DNA from: Streptomyces griseochromogenes
GTDB lineage: Bacteria; Actinomycetota; Actinomycetes; Streptomycetales; Streptomycetaceae
NCBI RefSeq assembly: GCF_001542625.1
Contig: NZ_CP016279.1
Coordinates: 8,184,001-8,248,000 of the forward strand
Reading direction: 5' to 3'
Length of the DNA: 64,000 nt
A program made the translations under genes and the position numbers. The notes below the pieces were generated by a model that had not been told where the DNA came from, searched no databases, and saw only the letters and a program-made list of their open reading frames with translations. Shown one piece after another: positions 49,961 through 58,885 of the stretch (positions are counted from its first letter, which is position 1; each line of letters begins with the position of its first letter).

Positions 49961-50926
49961 ATGGCGAAGAGGTCGAGGCAGCAGGCACGGAAGCCGAGAG
50001 CGGCCAAAGGAGTGGCGATCTATCACGACATGAAGGTGTACGAGAACTTCGAGCGCAGCGCCCGGCGCATCTTCGAGTGCGTGCAGGACGCCCAGCGCAG
50101 GTCGCCCGGAGCCCGCCGGTACCTGTACCTGGACGTCCAGGGACACCGCAACGAGGCCGGCGGATACGACCACGACGCCTTCGAGTTGATGCAGGAGTTC
50201 ACCCTGGGCTTCCTCGGCGACTACCTCACGGAGATCCACACCCCGCTCTGTCACGCCCGCAATCCGAAGCGGCAGCGCAACGACCTTCCCGATGTGCTGC
50301 GGATCCACTACCCGGACGACGGCAGCGACTACGGCTACAACGCCTCGGCGCTCCCGGTGAAGCCCAGGGAACGGCACCCGGCCGACCGCAAGTCCCCGCC
50401 CACGGTGAAGGCCATCGCGAACTATCTGGGCCTGGAGGACCCGGCCTGCCTGGTGTGCTGGCGCAAGCCGGTGGAGCGGGCCCATGTCGTGCCGATCCAG
50501 CTCGGCGGATCCATGGACGTACGCAATTTCGCCCTGCTCTGCCCGGCCCATCACGCCGAGGCTCCGGACGTCGCCGACGCCGAGAGTTTCTGGGCGTGGG
50601 TGGACTACGCCGAACTCAGAGACAGTCCGGACAAATGGCTCGACGCCCCTGACGAGCTCAAGGGCCGGCTCCAGGACCTCGGCGTCGCCATCGGCGTCGG
50701 CGAGCGGGAACCTCTGACCTTCTTCTCCGCTGTGAAGCACGAGCTGAAGGCGCTCTACGGCTGGACCGACGGCGACTTCACCGTGACGGACTGGGCCGCC
50801 CTGATGGACGAGTTCCACAAGGTGCTGGAACAGGCCACAGGACGTCACTTCGCGGTGGAGAAGAAGGTGTCGACCCACGCGTGGGCGTATCACATGGCCC
50901 GCCGGCGGCTGAACGGAACGGAGTGA
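49961..50926 (+). CDS. HNH endonuclease-domain protein
   Basis: 321 aa. An N-terminal region of unknown family (IYHDMKVYENFERSARRIFE, GFLGDYLTEIHTPLCHARNP) precedes an HNH nuclease core: CLVCWRKPVERAHVVPIQLG with NFALLCPAHHAEA, giving the zinc CxxC pairs and the His/Asn/His triad. The C-terminus is helical. It is an isolated gene; not a standard restriction or homing gene by context. GGGGGGCAC precedes the ATG. Confidence 0.8.
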   Translation: MAKRSRQQARKPRAAKGVAIYHDMKVYENFERSARRIFECVQDAQRRSPGARRYLYLDVQGHRNEAGGYDHDAFELMQEFTLGFLGDYLTEIHTPLCHARNPKRQRNDLPDVLRIHYPDDGSDYGYNASALPVKPRERHPADRKSPPTVKAIANYLGLEDPACLVCWRKPVERAHVVPIQLGGSMDVRNFALLCPAHHAEAPDVADAESFWAWVDYAELRDSPDKWLDAPDELKGRLQDLGVAIGVGEREPLTFFSAVKHELKALYGWTDGDFTVTDWAALMDEFHKVLEQATGRHFAVEKKVSTHAWAYHMARRRLNGTE

Positions 50927-50974
50927 GGCTCCCGGACGGGCAGGCGGCGCGACCGCGTGCCCGTCCGGCGTTCG

Positions 50975-52705
50975 TCAGAGGTCGGCCCTGGCCGTCGCCA
51001 GCAGTTCCTCCGCGTGGGCGCGCGCCGTCTCCGAGTCCTCCTGGCCGGCCAGCATCCGGGACAGTTCGCGGACCCGCTCCTCGCCCTCCAGCACCTTCAC
51101 GCCGGAGCGGGTGACCGAGCCGTCGTTGGTCTTCTCGACCAGCAGCTGCCGGTCGGCGAAGGCGGCGACCTGCGGCAGGTGGGTGACGACCACGACCTGT
51201 GCGGTCTTGGCGAGTTTGGCCAGGCGCCGCCCGATCTCGACCGCGGCCTTGCCGCCGACACCGGCGTCGACCTCGTCGAAGAGGTACGTCGGCACGGGGT
51301 CGGTGCCCGCGAACACGACCTCCACGGCCAGCATCACGCGGGACAGCTCACCACCGGAGGCGCCCTTGGCGATGGGCCGCGGCGGGGCGCCCGGGTGCGG
51401 GGCGAGCAGCAGCTCGACCTCGTCCACGCCCGAGGGCCCGTACGCGACGGCGCGCCCGCCGACCTCGACGCCCTCCGGGTCCTCGGTCTGCCGGATGTCG
51501 AAGGACACACGCGCGTGCGGCATCGCCAGCGAGGCCAGCTCCGCGGTCACGGCGGCGGCGAACCGCTCGGCGGCCTCCGTCCGCGCGTCCGTCAGCGCCT
51601 GGGCGAGCCCGCCCAGTTCGGTGCGCAGCGCGTCCCGCTCGGCGGTCAGCTCCTCGATCCGCTCGTCGTCGCCGTCCAGCTCGGTCAGGCGTGCGGCGCT
51701 CTGCTCGGCCCAGGCGAGGACGGTGTTGATGTCGTCGCCGTACTTGCGCGTCAGGCCGGTGAGCGCTGCCCTGCGCTCCTCCACGGCGGCCAGCCGCAGC
51801 GGATCGGCGTCCAGGTCGTCGGCGTACCCGGCCAGCTCGCCGGCCACGTCACCGAGCAGGATCCCGATCTCGCCGATGCGGTCGGCGAGGGAGGCGAGCG
51901 CCGGGTCGTGGGACCTGACGGCCTCCAGGGCCCGGTGCGCACCCGCGACGAGGGTCGAGGCGTCGATCCCCTCGGGGTCCTCGGGATTGCCCGCGAGAGC
52001 CGCGTGCGCGGCGGTGGCGGCGGACGACAGCGCCTCGGCGTGCCCCAGCCGCTCGGCCTCCTCGGCCAGCTCCACGTCCTCACCGGCCCGCGGCTCCACG
52101 GCGGCGACCTCGTCGAGCCCGTAGCGCAGCATGTCGGCTTCCTGGGCGCGCTCACGCGCGCGCGTGACGATCTCCTCCAGCTCGGCGGAGGCGGCCCGCA
52201 GCCGACGGTAGGCCTCGGTGTACTTGGCGAGCGGTACGACGACCGCGTCCCCGGCGTACCGGTCGAGGGCCTGCCGCTGCCGGGACAGCTTCAGCAGCCC
52301 CTGCTGGTCGGTCTGCCCGTGCACGGCCACCAGATCGTCGGCCAGCTCGGCGAGCAGTCCCACGGGCACGCTGCGCCCGCCCAGGTGCGCCCGCGAGCGG
52401 CCCTCGGCGGAAACGGTACGGCTGATCAGCAGGGCCCCGTCGTCCAGCTCGGCCCCGGCCTCCTCGGCCCGTACCAGGGCGGCGGCGTCCCCGGGGACGG
52501 CGACCCGCCCCTCCACGACCGCCTTCTCGGCCCCGATCCGCACGAGCGCCGGGTCCGCCCGCCCGCCGAGCAGCAGCCCCAGGCTCGTGACCACCATGGT
52601 CTTGCCCGCACCCGTCTCACCGGTGACGGCGGTGAACCCCGGCGACAGCTCGACGACGGCATCGTCGATGACTCCGAGCGACCGTATCCGCATCTCCTCC
52701 AACAC
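50975..52705 (-). CDS. recN: DNA repair protein RecN
   Basis: 576 aa SMC-like ATPase. Walker A in GFTAVTGETGAGKTMVVTSL, long coiled-coil middle (residues 150-390), and a C-terminal ABC half with GGELSRVMLA and YLFDEVDAGVGG. It acts in double-strand-break repair. The GTG at 52705 has AAGG eight bases upstream. No LexA box was found upstream. Confidence 0.95.
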   Translation of the reverse strand: MLEEMRIRSLGVIDDAVVELSPGFTAVTGETGAGKTMVVTSLGLLLGGRADPALVRIGAEKAVVEGRVAVPGDAAALVRAEEAGAELDDGALLISRTVSAEGRSRAHLGGRSVPVGLLAELADDLVAVHGQTDQQGLLKLSRQRQALDRYAGDAVVVPLAKYTEAYRRLRAASAELEEIVTRARERAQEADMLRYGLDEVAAVEPRAGEDVELAEEAERLGHAEALSSAATAAHAALAGNPEDPEGIDASTLVAGAHRALEAVRSHDPALASLADRIGEIGILLGDVAGELAGYADDLDADPLRLAAVEERRAALTGLTRKYGDDINTVLAWAEQSAARLTELDGDDERIEELTAERDALRTELGGLAQALTDARTEAAERFAAAVTAELASLAMPHARVSFDIRQTEDPEGVEVGGRAVAYGPSGVDEVELLLAPHPGAPPRPIAKGASGGELSRVMLAVEVVFAGTDPVPTYLFDEVDAGVGGKAAVEIGRRLAKLAKTAQVVVVTHLPQVAAFADRQLLVEKTNDGSVTRSGVKVLEGEERVRELSRMLAGQEDSETARAHAEELLATARADL

Positions 52706-52816
52706 GGACAAGACCTTACGAGGTCGGAGGGCAGGAGTGCGACGGGCCCCGGCACGGTTGTGTGAAGGTGCAGGTGACGAATGTGTATCGGCCTCGCATT
52801 GTCACCCGGGCGAGTG

Positions 52817-54388
52817 CTACGGCAGCACCGTCAGCGCCTTCAGCAGCGCGACGCCGTCGGGTACGCCGTGTCCGGTGACGGCGTCGTAGCCGGGTTTGAC
52901 GGGGTAGCCCACGGCCGGCGGGTGCGAGCCGTTGTCGTGGCCGACGGCGATGTCGCGGCAGACGGTCTGGCCGAGCATCGTGCCGTTGGTGCCCCTCTCG
53001 TAGAGCCGCGGCGTGAGGAAGCGCTGCCGCTTCTCCGCCGGGAGCAGGGCGTCGACGCGCGCGATCAGGGCGGCCCACAGGGGCGCCGAGGCGCTGGTGC
53101 CGCCGTTGGGCGAGGGCCGGCCCAGCAGGATCAGGTCGTAGAACGGCGGGCCGGCGAGCGCGGCGACGTCCGGCACGACCCGTCCCTTGACGCTGCCCGG
53201 GTTCAGGGAGTCGACGTTGATGTGCTGCTGGTAGTCCGGGCGTACGAACCGGGTGGAGACGCCTCCTCCGCTGGAGCCGCCGCCCTTCCTGGTCCGCCGT
53301 CCGGGCGCCTGCCACCAGGCGACTTCCTGGCCGTGGGGGTCGATCATCGTGCCGCCGACACCGAGCACGTACGGGCTGGCGCTCGGGAAGTCGACGTGCG
53401 CCCGGCCGTCCGGGATCTGGTCCCCCGCGCCGTCGTCCCCGGACGCGCTGCAGACCGTGATGCCCTTCTTCGAGACGCCCTTGAGACGCTTGTCGATCTC
53501 GTCGAGCGCGGTCTGCGACCATTCGGGCGACTCGTCCGCCAGGCCCCAGCTGTTCGAGACGACGACCGGGTTGTCCGCGATGGTCTGGTCGAGGACGTCG
53601 ATCCAGCCCCGCTGGTCGAACGGGGCGAAGTAGACCGAGATCTGCGCCGCCGGGCAGAGGGCGGCGATGATCTCCACGTCCATCATCACTTCGCTGGTCG
53701 CGTCGAAGTAGTCCTGCTGGTCCTGGGGCGGCAGCTGCCTCAGTTCCTGGAGCGACCGCGGCGGTTCGATACCCAGGGCCACCACGTCGATCTGCGGCAC
53801 CGGCCTGTTGTGCGCGGCGCAGAATGCCTGGATGTCGTCGTGGAAGATGCCTCCGAGGAACTCGAAGACGACGAGCTTCTGCCCTTCCCCGTCACCCGCC
53901 GGGAAGTTGTACAGCTTCTCCAGATCCTCGGGCGTGAAGGACCCGTTGAAGCCCGAGCCCGGGGCGACGGCGGCGCGGCGGGCCACCCGGCGCTGGTCGA
54001 GGCCGAAGACGCCGGTCACGACTCCCGCCAGCTCGGCCGGGATCTGCAGCTGGCCCTCGCGGCCCCGGAAGTCGCCCTGCTCGAGGCTGTGGTAGATGCC
54101 GAGGTCCGCCTTGAAGGCGGCGTTCATGGCGGACACGGGTCCACTCGCCACGATGCTGCCCGGTTCGAGCCGGACCTGGTCCACCGAGAGGCCGTACCGT
54201 TCGAGAACGGCCTTCGTCTTCTGGGCGTCCTCGCGCCGCTCACCGGGGATCTCGCCGGCGGCGGCCACGTCCCCGCGCAGGGTGAGGGTGACGGTCACCT
54301 GGTCCTGTGGGTCCGCGGCCCGTACCCGGGTCGCGTCGGCCTTGGCCGGCCGCGTGCTGCCGGCCAAGGCCACATGCTGCTCGTTCAT
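52817..54388 (-). CDS. sedolisin-family serine-carboxyl peptidase (S53)
   Basis: 523 aa. Pro-kumamolisin activation domain (residues 30-140), then the catalytic domain: E233 and D237 in SEVMMDVEIIAA, oxyanion Asp in ASGDDGAGD (about 318), Ser432 in GGTSASAPLW, and a C-terminal calcium site (GYDAVTGHGVPDG). No signal peptide, so its export route is unclear. It interrupts the recN/tlyA-NAD kinase neighbourhood. Confidence 0.9.
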   Translation of the reverse strand: MNEQHVALAGSTRPAKADATRVRAADPQDQVTVTLTLRGDVAAAGEIPGERREDAQKTKAVLERYGLSVDQVRLEPGSIVASGPVSAMNAAFKADLGIYHSLEQGDFRGREGQLQIPAELAGVVTGVFGLDQRRVARRAAVAPGSGFNGSFTPEDLEKLYNFPAGDGEGQKLVVFEFLGGIFHDDIQAFCAAHNRPVPQIDVVALGIEPPRSLQELRQLPPQDQQDYFDATSEVMMDVEIIAALCPAAQISVYFAPFDQRGWIDVLDQTIADNPVVVSNSWGLADESPEWSQTALDEIDKRLKGVSKKGITVCSASGDDGAGDQIPDGRAHVDFPSASPYVLGVGGTMIDPHGQEVAWWQAPGRRTRKGGGSSGGGVSTRFVRPDYQQHINVDSLNPGSVKGRVVPDVAALAGPPFYDLILLGRPSPNGGTSASAPLWAALIARVDALLPAEKRQRFLTPRLYERGTNGTMLGQTVCRDIAVGHDNGSHPPAVGYPVKPGYDAVTGHGVPDGVALLKALTVLP

Positions 54389-54556
54389 CGTCGTCTCCTA
54401 GGTGCCGGCCCGCCTCTGACCGGGCTCGCCGGCTCGCGCCCGGACCGCACTACTCACCCATACATATCCGGACATGCCGGAAACATATGCCAGATGTGGG
54501 CCGGGCCACCCGGACAGGGCATGCCCGGCCGGGGCGGAGCGGACGTGAGCGACGCC

Positions 54557-55462
54557 TCAGTGCGGCGCCCCCCGCCACCCGGACACGGGCAGCGCGAACT
54601 TGGCGACCAGCCGGTCCGTGAACGACGCATGGTGCAGCCGAGCCAGCCGCACCGGCACGGCGCCCCGCCGCACCTCCACCCGCGCCCCCGGCGGCAACTC
54701 GACCGTCCGCCGTCCGTCGCACCACAGGACCCCCGGCGGAATGTGCGGCAGCACCTCCACCGCGAGCACCGAATCCGGCGACGTGACCAACGGCTTCGCG
54801 AACAGCGCGTGCGCGCTGATCGGCACCATCAGCAGCGCCTCCACCTCGGGCCACACCACCGGTCCCCCGGCCGAGAACGCGTACGCGGTGGACCCGGTGG
54901 GCGTGGACAGGACGATCCCGTCGCACCCGAACCCCGTCACCGGACGCCCGTCGATCTCCAGCACGACTTCCAGCAGCTTCTCGGCACCGGCCTTCTGCAC
55001 GGCCGCCTCGTTCAGCGCCCAGTCCGTGTGCACGATGTCCCCGTTGCGGTGCACGACGACATCGACGGTCATCCGCTCCTCGACCTCGTACGACCGTGCC
55101 ACCACCCGGTCGACCACCCGGTCGAGGTCGTCCCGTTCGGCCTCCGCGAGGAATCCGACGCGCCCGAGGTTGACGCCGAGCATCGGCACCCCGGAGGCCC
55201 GGGCGAACTCCGCGCCGCGCAGCAGGGTGCCGTCGCCGCCGAGCACGATCAGCAGTTCGCAGCCGTCCAGGCACTGCGGTGTCGCCTCCTTGACGAGTTC
55301 CACCTCGTCGGGCAACGGCAGGTCGCGCGCCTCCTCCTCCAGCACCCGCACCCCGATGCCGGATCGCAGCAGCCCTTTGACCACCAGTTCGGCGCTGCGG
55401 ATCGCCGCAGGCCGCCCGGTGTGGGCGAGCAGGAAAACAGTACGCGCTCGGTTCTGTGTCAA
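54557..55462 (-). CDS. nadK: NAD kinase
   Basis: 301 aa. VFLLAHTGRPAAIRSAELVV, the diagnostic LLIVLGGDGTLLRGAEFA, LGVNLGRVGFLAE and STPTGSTAYAFSAGGP. It phosphorylates NAD to NADP. The TTG at 55462 overlaps the tlyA stop by four bases and follows GGAGGGGCCGCG; upstream in-frame codons lie in tlyA. Confidence 0.95.
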   Translation of the reverse strand: MTQNRARTVFLLAHTGRPAAIRSAELVVKGLLRSGIGVRVLEEEARDLPLPDEVELVKEATPQCLDGCELLIVLGGDGTLLRGAEFARASGVPMLGVNLGRVGFLAEAERDDLDRVVDRVVARSYEVEERMTVDVVVHRNGDIVHTDWALNEAAVQKAGAEKLLEVVLEIDGRPVTGFGCDGIVLSTPTGSTAYAFSAGGPVVWPEVEALLMVPISAHALFAKPLVTSPDSVLAVEVLPHIPPGVLWCDGRRTVELPPGARVEVRRGAVPVRLARLHHASFTDRLVAKFALPVSGWRGAPH

Positions 55463-56274
55463 CGCGGCCCCTCCGCCACTGCACGGTCGACTTCGGCCGG
55501 GTCCAGTTCGGGGGCCCCGGACCGCAGCCAGAGAAAGTACTCGACATTGCCCGAGGGACCGGGCAGCGGACTCGCGGTGACTCCACGCACCCCGAGCCCC
55601 AGCTCCCAGGCCTTCTCGGCCACCCCCCGCACGGCGTCCGCCCGCAGCTGCGGACTCCGTACGACACCCCCGCTGCCCAGCCGTTCCTTCCCCACTTCGA
55701 ACTGCGGCTTGACCATCATCACCAGGTCGGCGTCCGGCTTCACGCACCGCTTCAGGGCGGGCAGCACCAGCCCGAGCGGAATGAAGGACAGATCACCCAC
55801 GACAAGATCCACAGGATCCCCATCGATCGCCTCGAGCGTCAACTCCCGCACGTTCGTACGGTCCTTGACGGTGACGCGTTCATCGTTCTGGAGCGACCAG
55901 GCGAGTTGGCCGTATCCGACGTCCACGGCGACGACGTGTGCGGCGCCCGCGCGCAGCAGGACGTCGGTGAAGCCGCCGGTGGACGCGCCGGCGTCCAGCG
56001 CGCGCCGGCCCTCGACCACGAGCCCCCGGGGTACGAACACCTCAAAGGCGCCGGCGAGCTTGTGGCCGCCCCGGGAGACGTAGTCCGGGTCGCCCTCGTC
56101 GGCCTGGACCACGATCGCCGCGGCGGTCTCCACCTGTGTGGCCGGCTTGGTCGCCACGGTCTTGCCGACGGTGACCCGCCCGGCGACGATCAGCTGGCTG
56201 GCGTGCTCGCGCGAGCGCGCCAGCTTCCGGCGGACCAACTCCGCGTCCAGACGGCGGCGTGCGACTCCTGCCAC
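55459..56274 (-). CDS. tlyA: TlyA-type rRNA 2'-O-methyltransferase
   Basis: 271 aa. N-terminal S4 domain (RRRLDAELVRRKLARSREHA) and an FtsJ-like methyltransferase (SRGGHKLAGAFEVF, LDAGASTGGFTDVLLRAGA, VGDLSFIPLGLVLPALK). It 2'-O-methylates 16S/23S rRNA, affecting capreomycin sensitivity. The GTG at 56274 follows AGGAGCTGAACC. Confidence 0.93.
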   Translation of the reverse strand: MAGVARRRLDAELVRRKLARSREHASQLIVAGRVTVGKTVATKPATQVETAAAIVVQADEGDPDYVSRGGHKLAGAFEVFVPRGLVVEGRRALDAGASTGGFTDVLLRAGAAHVVAVDVGYGQLAWSLQNDERVTVKDRTNVRELTLEAIDGDPVDLVVGDLSFIPLGLVLPALKRCVKPDADLVMMVKPQFEVGKERLGSGGVVRSPQLRADAVRGVAEKAWELGLGVRGVTASPLPGPSGNVEYFLWLRSGAPELDPAEVDRAVAEGPR

Positions 56275-56329
56275 GTTCGGTTCAGCTCCTGCTTTCGTAC
56301 GGTGATCGATAGGTGTGACCCGAAGGGTC

Positions 56330-56608
56330 TCACCGAGGGGCGGCGGTCGGGTGACCGGTGGGAACCGGTGGTCCCGGGCGGGCGTCGAGCGCGGTCAGCG
56401 CGTCGCGCAACCCCCGGTGTACATCCTCGTACACCTCGATGTGCCCGTCGGTGGCCAGGTGGTCGGTGTCGGCCAGCCGCTGCAGCTGGGCGTCGACCTC
56501 GGCGTTGCCGGTGGGGGTGCGCGGGACGTTCAGGGGGGCCGGTGCGGCAGGGTCGTACTCGGGCTCGGCCGCTGTGACGATCTCGGCCTCGGACACGGAC
56601 TCGCTCAT
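56330..56608 (-). CDS. small conserved hypothetical protein
   Basis: 92 aa. The conserved part is TGNAEVDAQLQRLADTDHLA followed by DGHIEVYEDVHRGLRDALTA, ending in a Pro-rich tail. No known domain. TAGCGT at 56615-56620 lies six bases upstream of the ATG, so the mRNA is leaderless and divergent from the SCP2 gene. It precedes tlyA on the same strand. Confidence 0.75.
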   Translation of the reverse strand: MSESVSEAEIVTAAEPEYDPAAPAPLNVPRTPTGNAEVDAQLQRLADTDHLATDGHIEVYEDVHRGLRDALTALDARPGPPVPTGHPTAAPR

Positions 56609-56650
56609 GCCCAGACGCTACCCCGAACCGCTGGGGTACCGTCGTGCGCG

Positions 56651-56998
56651 ATGGCCACGATCGAGGAGTGCCGCACCGCGCTGGGAAAGTTCTCGGACAA
56701 CATGCAGGGCGCCGAGGGCGATGTCCGCGCGGCAGCCGCCCTGGACCGCTCGGTGAGCTGTCACATCACCGACCTGGACGTCACCTTCGCCGGCCGGCTG
56801 ACCGGCGGCCGGATCGCGGTGGACGAGACCCTCCCCGGGCCGCCGCGGGAGAAGGCGCAGATAAGACTCGCCATGGCCGGGGACGACCTGGTGGCGCTGG
56901 TGGGCGGTGAGCTGAACTTCGCCACCGCCTGGGGCTCGGGCCGGGTGAGGCTGGAGGCGAACCTGCTGGACCTGTTCCGGCTCAGGAAGCTGCTGTAG
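56651..56998 (+). CDS. SCP2 sterol-carrier-like protein
   Basis: 115 aa, a single SCP2 domain: SCHITDLDVTFAGRLTGGRI and AQIRLAMAGDDLVALVGGEL, with FATAWGSGRVRLEANLLDLF. It may bind lipid-like ligands. TACCGT at 56637-56642 is eight bases before the ATG, so it is leaderless. The 3' end overlaps the convergent ABC ATPase gene by 17 bases. Confidence 0.85.
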   Translation: MATIEECRTALGKFSDNMQGAEGDVRAAAALDRSVSCHITDLDVTFAGRLTGGRIAVDETLPGPPREKAQIRLAMAGDDLVALVGGELNFATAWGSGRVRLEANLLDLFRLRKLL

Positions 56999-57842
56999 CG
57001 GCGTCCTCCCGGGCGGCGTCGCGTGCCTTCCTGGCGGCCGGCACGACCAGCGGAGTGCCGGTCTCGGGGTCGTCGATGACCTGGCAGCGCAGCCGGAAGA
57101 CCTCCTCGACCAGTTCGGCCGTCACGATGTCGTTCGGCGCGCCCTCGGCGATCACCCGGCCGCCGCGCAGGGCGATGAGATGGGTGGCGTACCGGGCGGC
57201 GTGGTTGAGGTCGTGCAGGACGGCGACCAGGGTGCGGCCCTGGGTCTCGTGCAGCTCGGCGCACAGGTCGAGGATGTCGATCTGGTGCTGGATGTCCAGA
57301 TAGGTGGTCGGCTCGTCCAGGAGCAGCAGCGGGGTCTGCTGGGCGAGCGCCATGGCGATCCACACCCGCTGACGCTGGCCTCCGGACAGCTCGTCGACGT
57401 ACCGGTCGGCGAGTTCGGCGACGCCCGTCTGCGCCATGGACTCCCGCACGACCCGCTCGTCCTCGGCGGACCACTGGCGCAGGATGCCCTGGTGCGGGTA
57501 GCGGCCGCGGCCCACGAGGTCGGCGACCGTGATGCCGTCGGGTGCGATGGAGGACTGGGGCAGCAGGCCGAGCGCGCGGGCGACCTTCTTCGCGGGCATC
57601 GACTGGATGACCTGCCCGTCGAGCAGCACCCGGCCCTGGCTGGGCTTGAGCATCCGCGACAGGGCCCGCAGCAGCGTCGACTTGCCGCACGCGTTCGGGC
57701 CGACGATCACCGTGAACGAGTTGTCCGGGATCTGAACCGACAGCTGCTCGGCGATGACGCGCTGGTCGTAGGCGAGGGTGACGTTCTCGGCGGACAGGCG
57801 GTTCACAGTGCTCCTTCGGGTGTTCTGGTGCGAGCCGCTCAT
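56982..57842 (-). CDS. iron-siderophore ABC transporter ATPase (FecE/FepC type)
   Basis: 286 aa. Walker A VGPNACGKSTLLRALSR, signature DELSGGQRQRVWIAMALAQQ, Walker B LLLLDEPTTYLDIQHQIDIL, H-loop VLHDLNHAARYA. It powers import through the two FecCD permeases upstream. The ATG at 57842 overlaps the permease stop by four bases; the GTG at 57806, after GAAGGAG, is a strong alternative start. Confidence 0.93.
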   Translation of the reverse strand: MSGSHQNTRRSTVNRLSAENVTLAYDQRVIAEQLSVQIPDNSFTVIVGPNACGKSTLLRALSRMLKPSQGRVLLDGQVIQSMPAKKVARALGLLPQSSIAPDGITVADLVGRGRYPHQGILRQWSAEDERVVRESMAQTGVAELADRYVDELSGGQRQRVWIAMALAQQTPLLLLDEPTTYLDIQHQIDILDLCAELHETQGRTLVAVLHDLNHAARYATHLIALRGGRVIAEGAPNDIVTAELVEEVFRLRCQVIDDPETGTPLVVPAARKARDAAREDAATAAS

Positions 57843-58885
57843 ATCCGGCCCGCCCTGCGCTCGGTGACCAGCAGCCACAGCAGATAGCCGCCGCCGAGGA
57901 CGCCGGTGACCACGCCCACGGGCAGCTGGTCGGCGCCGAAGGCGCGCTGCGAGGCCCAGTCGGCGGTGACCAGCAAGGTGGCGCCCATGCAGAGGGAGGG
58001 CATCAGGTTCGGCCCGGGCGAGCGCGTGAGGCGCCGGGCGAGCTGCGGCGCGGTGAGCGCCACGAAGCTGACGGGTCCCGCGGCGGCGGTGGCGGCCGCG
58101 GTGAGCAGGACGGCGGAGACCATCAGCACCAGCCGTACGCGCTGCACGCGCACCCCGAGGGCGCCCGCGACGTCGTCGCCCATCTCCATCATCCTCAGGC
58201 CCCGCGCGCCCACGAGGACCAGCGGGACGAGGACGGCGCACAGCCACAGCAGCGGCCAGACCTGGTCCCAGTCACGGCCGTTGAGGGAGCCGGTCATCCA
58301 CACCACCGCGCGGGCCGCGTCGACCAGGTCCGCCTTGGTGAGCAGGTAGCCGTTGACCGCGGTGGCGACCGCGGAGACGCCGATGCCGACCAGGACCAGC
58401 CGGTATCCGTGCACGCCCTGCTTCCAGGCGAGCAGATAGATGGCGAGGCCGGTCACCAGGCCGCCGGCCAGGGCACCGAGGGTGACCTGTGTGGTGCTGC
58501 CCGACATCAGCACGATCACGACCAGCGCGCCCGCCGTCGAGCCCTGCGAGAGGCCCAGCACGTCCGGGCTGCCCAGCGGATTGCGCGAGACCGCCTGGAA
58601 CAGCGCACCGCCCAGGCCCAGCGAGGCACCGACGAGCAGGCCGACCAGGACACGGGGCAGCCGCAGCTCGTTGACGATGAAGTCCTGGTACGCCGTGCCG
58701 TTTCCGGCCAGTGTGTCGATGACGTCGGACGCCGGGATCTTCGCGTCGCCGGTGCCGATCAGCGCCACCCCGGCGGCGCACGCGGCGGCCAGCAGCAGCA
58801 CGACGACGATCAGCGCGCGCACGTCCAGGCGCAGCGAGAGCCCGCCGGGGGTGCGTACGGTACGGCTCCTGGAGAGTGTCTTCAC
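57839..58885 (-). CDS. iron-siderophore ABC permease (FecCD), second subunit
   Basis: 348 aa with about nine to ten transmembrane helices. Signatures LRLPRVLVGLLVGASLGLGG, FQAVSRNPLGSPDVLGLSQG and GPVSFVALTAPQLARRLTRS define FecCD. The GTG overlaps the first permease's stop (GTGA). It forms a heterodimeric channel with the adjacent permease. Confidence 0.93.
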   Translation of the reverse strand: MKTLSRSRTVRTPGGLSLRLDVRALIVVVLLLAAACAAGVALIGTGDAKIPASDVIDTLAGNGTAYQDFIVNELRLPRVLVGLLVGASLGLGGALFQAVSRNPLGSPDVLGLSQGSTAGALVVIVLMSGSTTQVTLGALAGGLVTGLAIYLLAWKQGVHGYRLVLVGIGVSAVATAVNGYLLTKADLVDAARAVVWMTGSLNGRDWDQVWPLLWLCAVLVPLVLVGARGLRMMEMGDDVAGALGVRVQRVRLVLMVSAVLLTAAATAAAGPVSFVALTAPQLARRLTRSPGPNLMPSLCMGATLLVTADWASQRAFGADQLPVGVVTGVLGGGYLLWLLVTERRAGRI

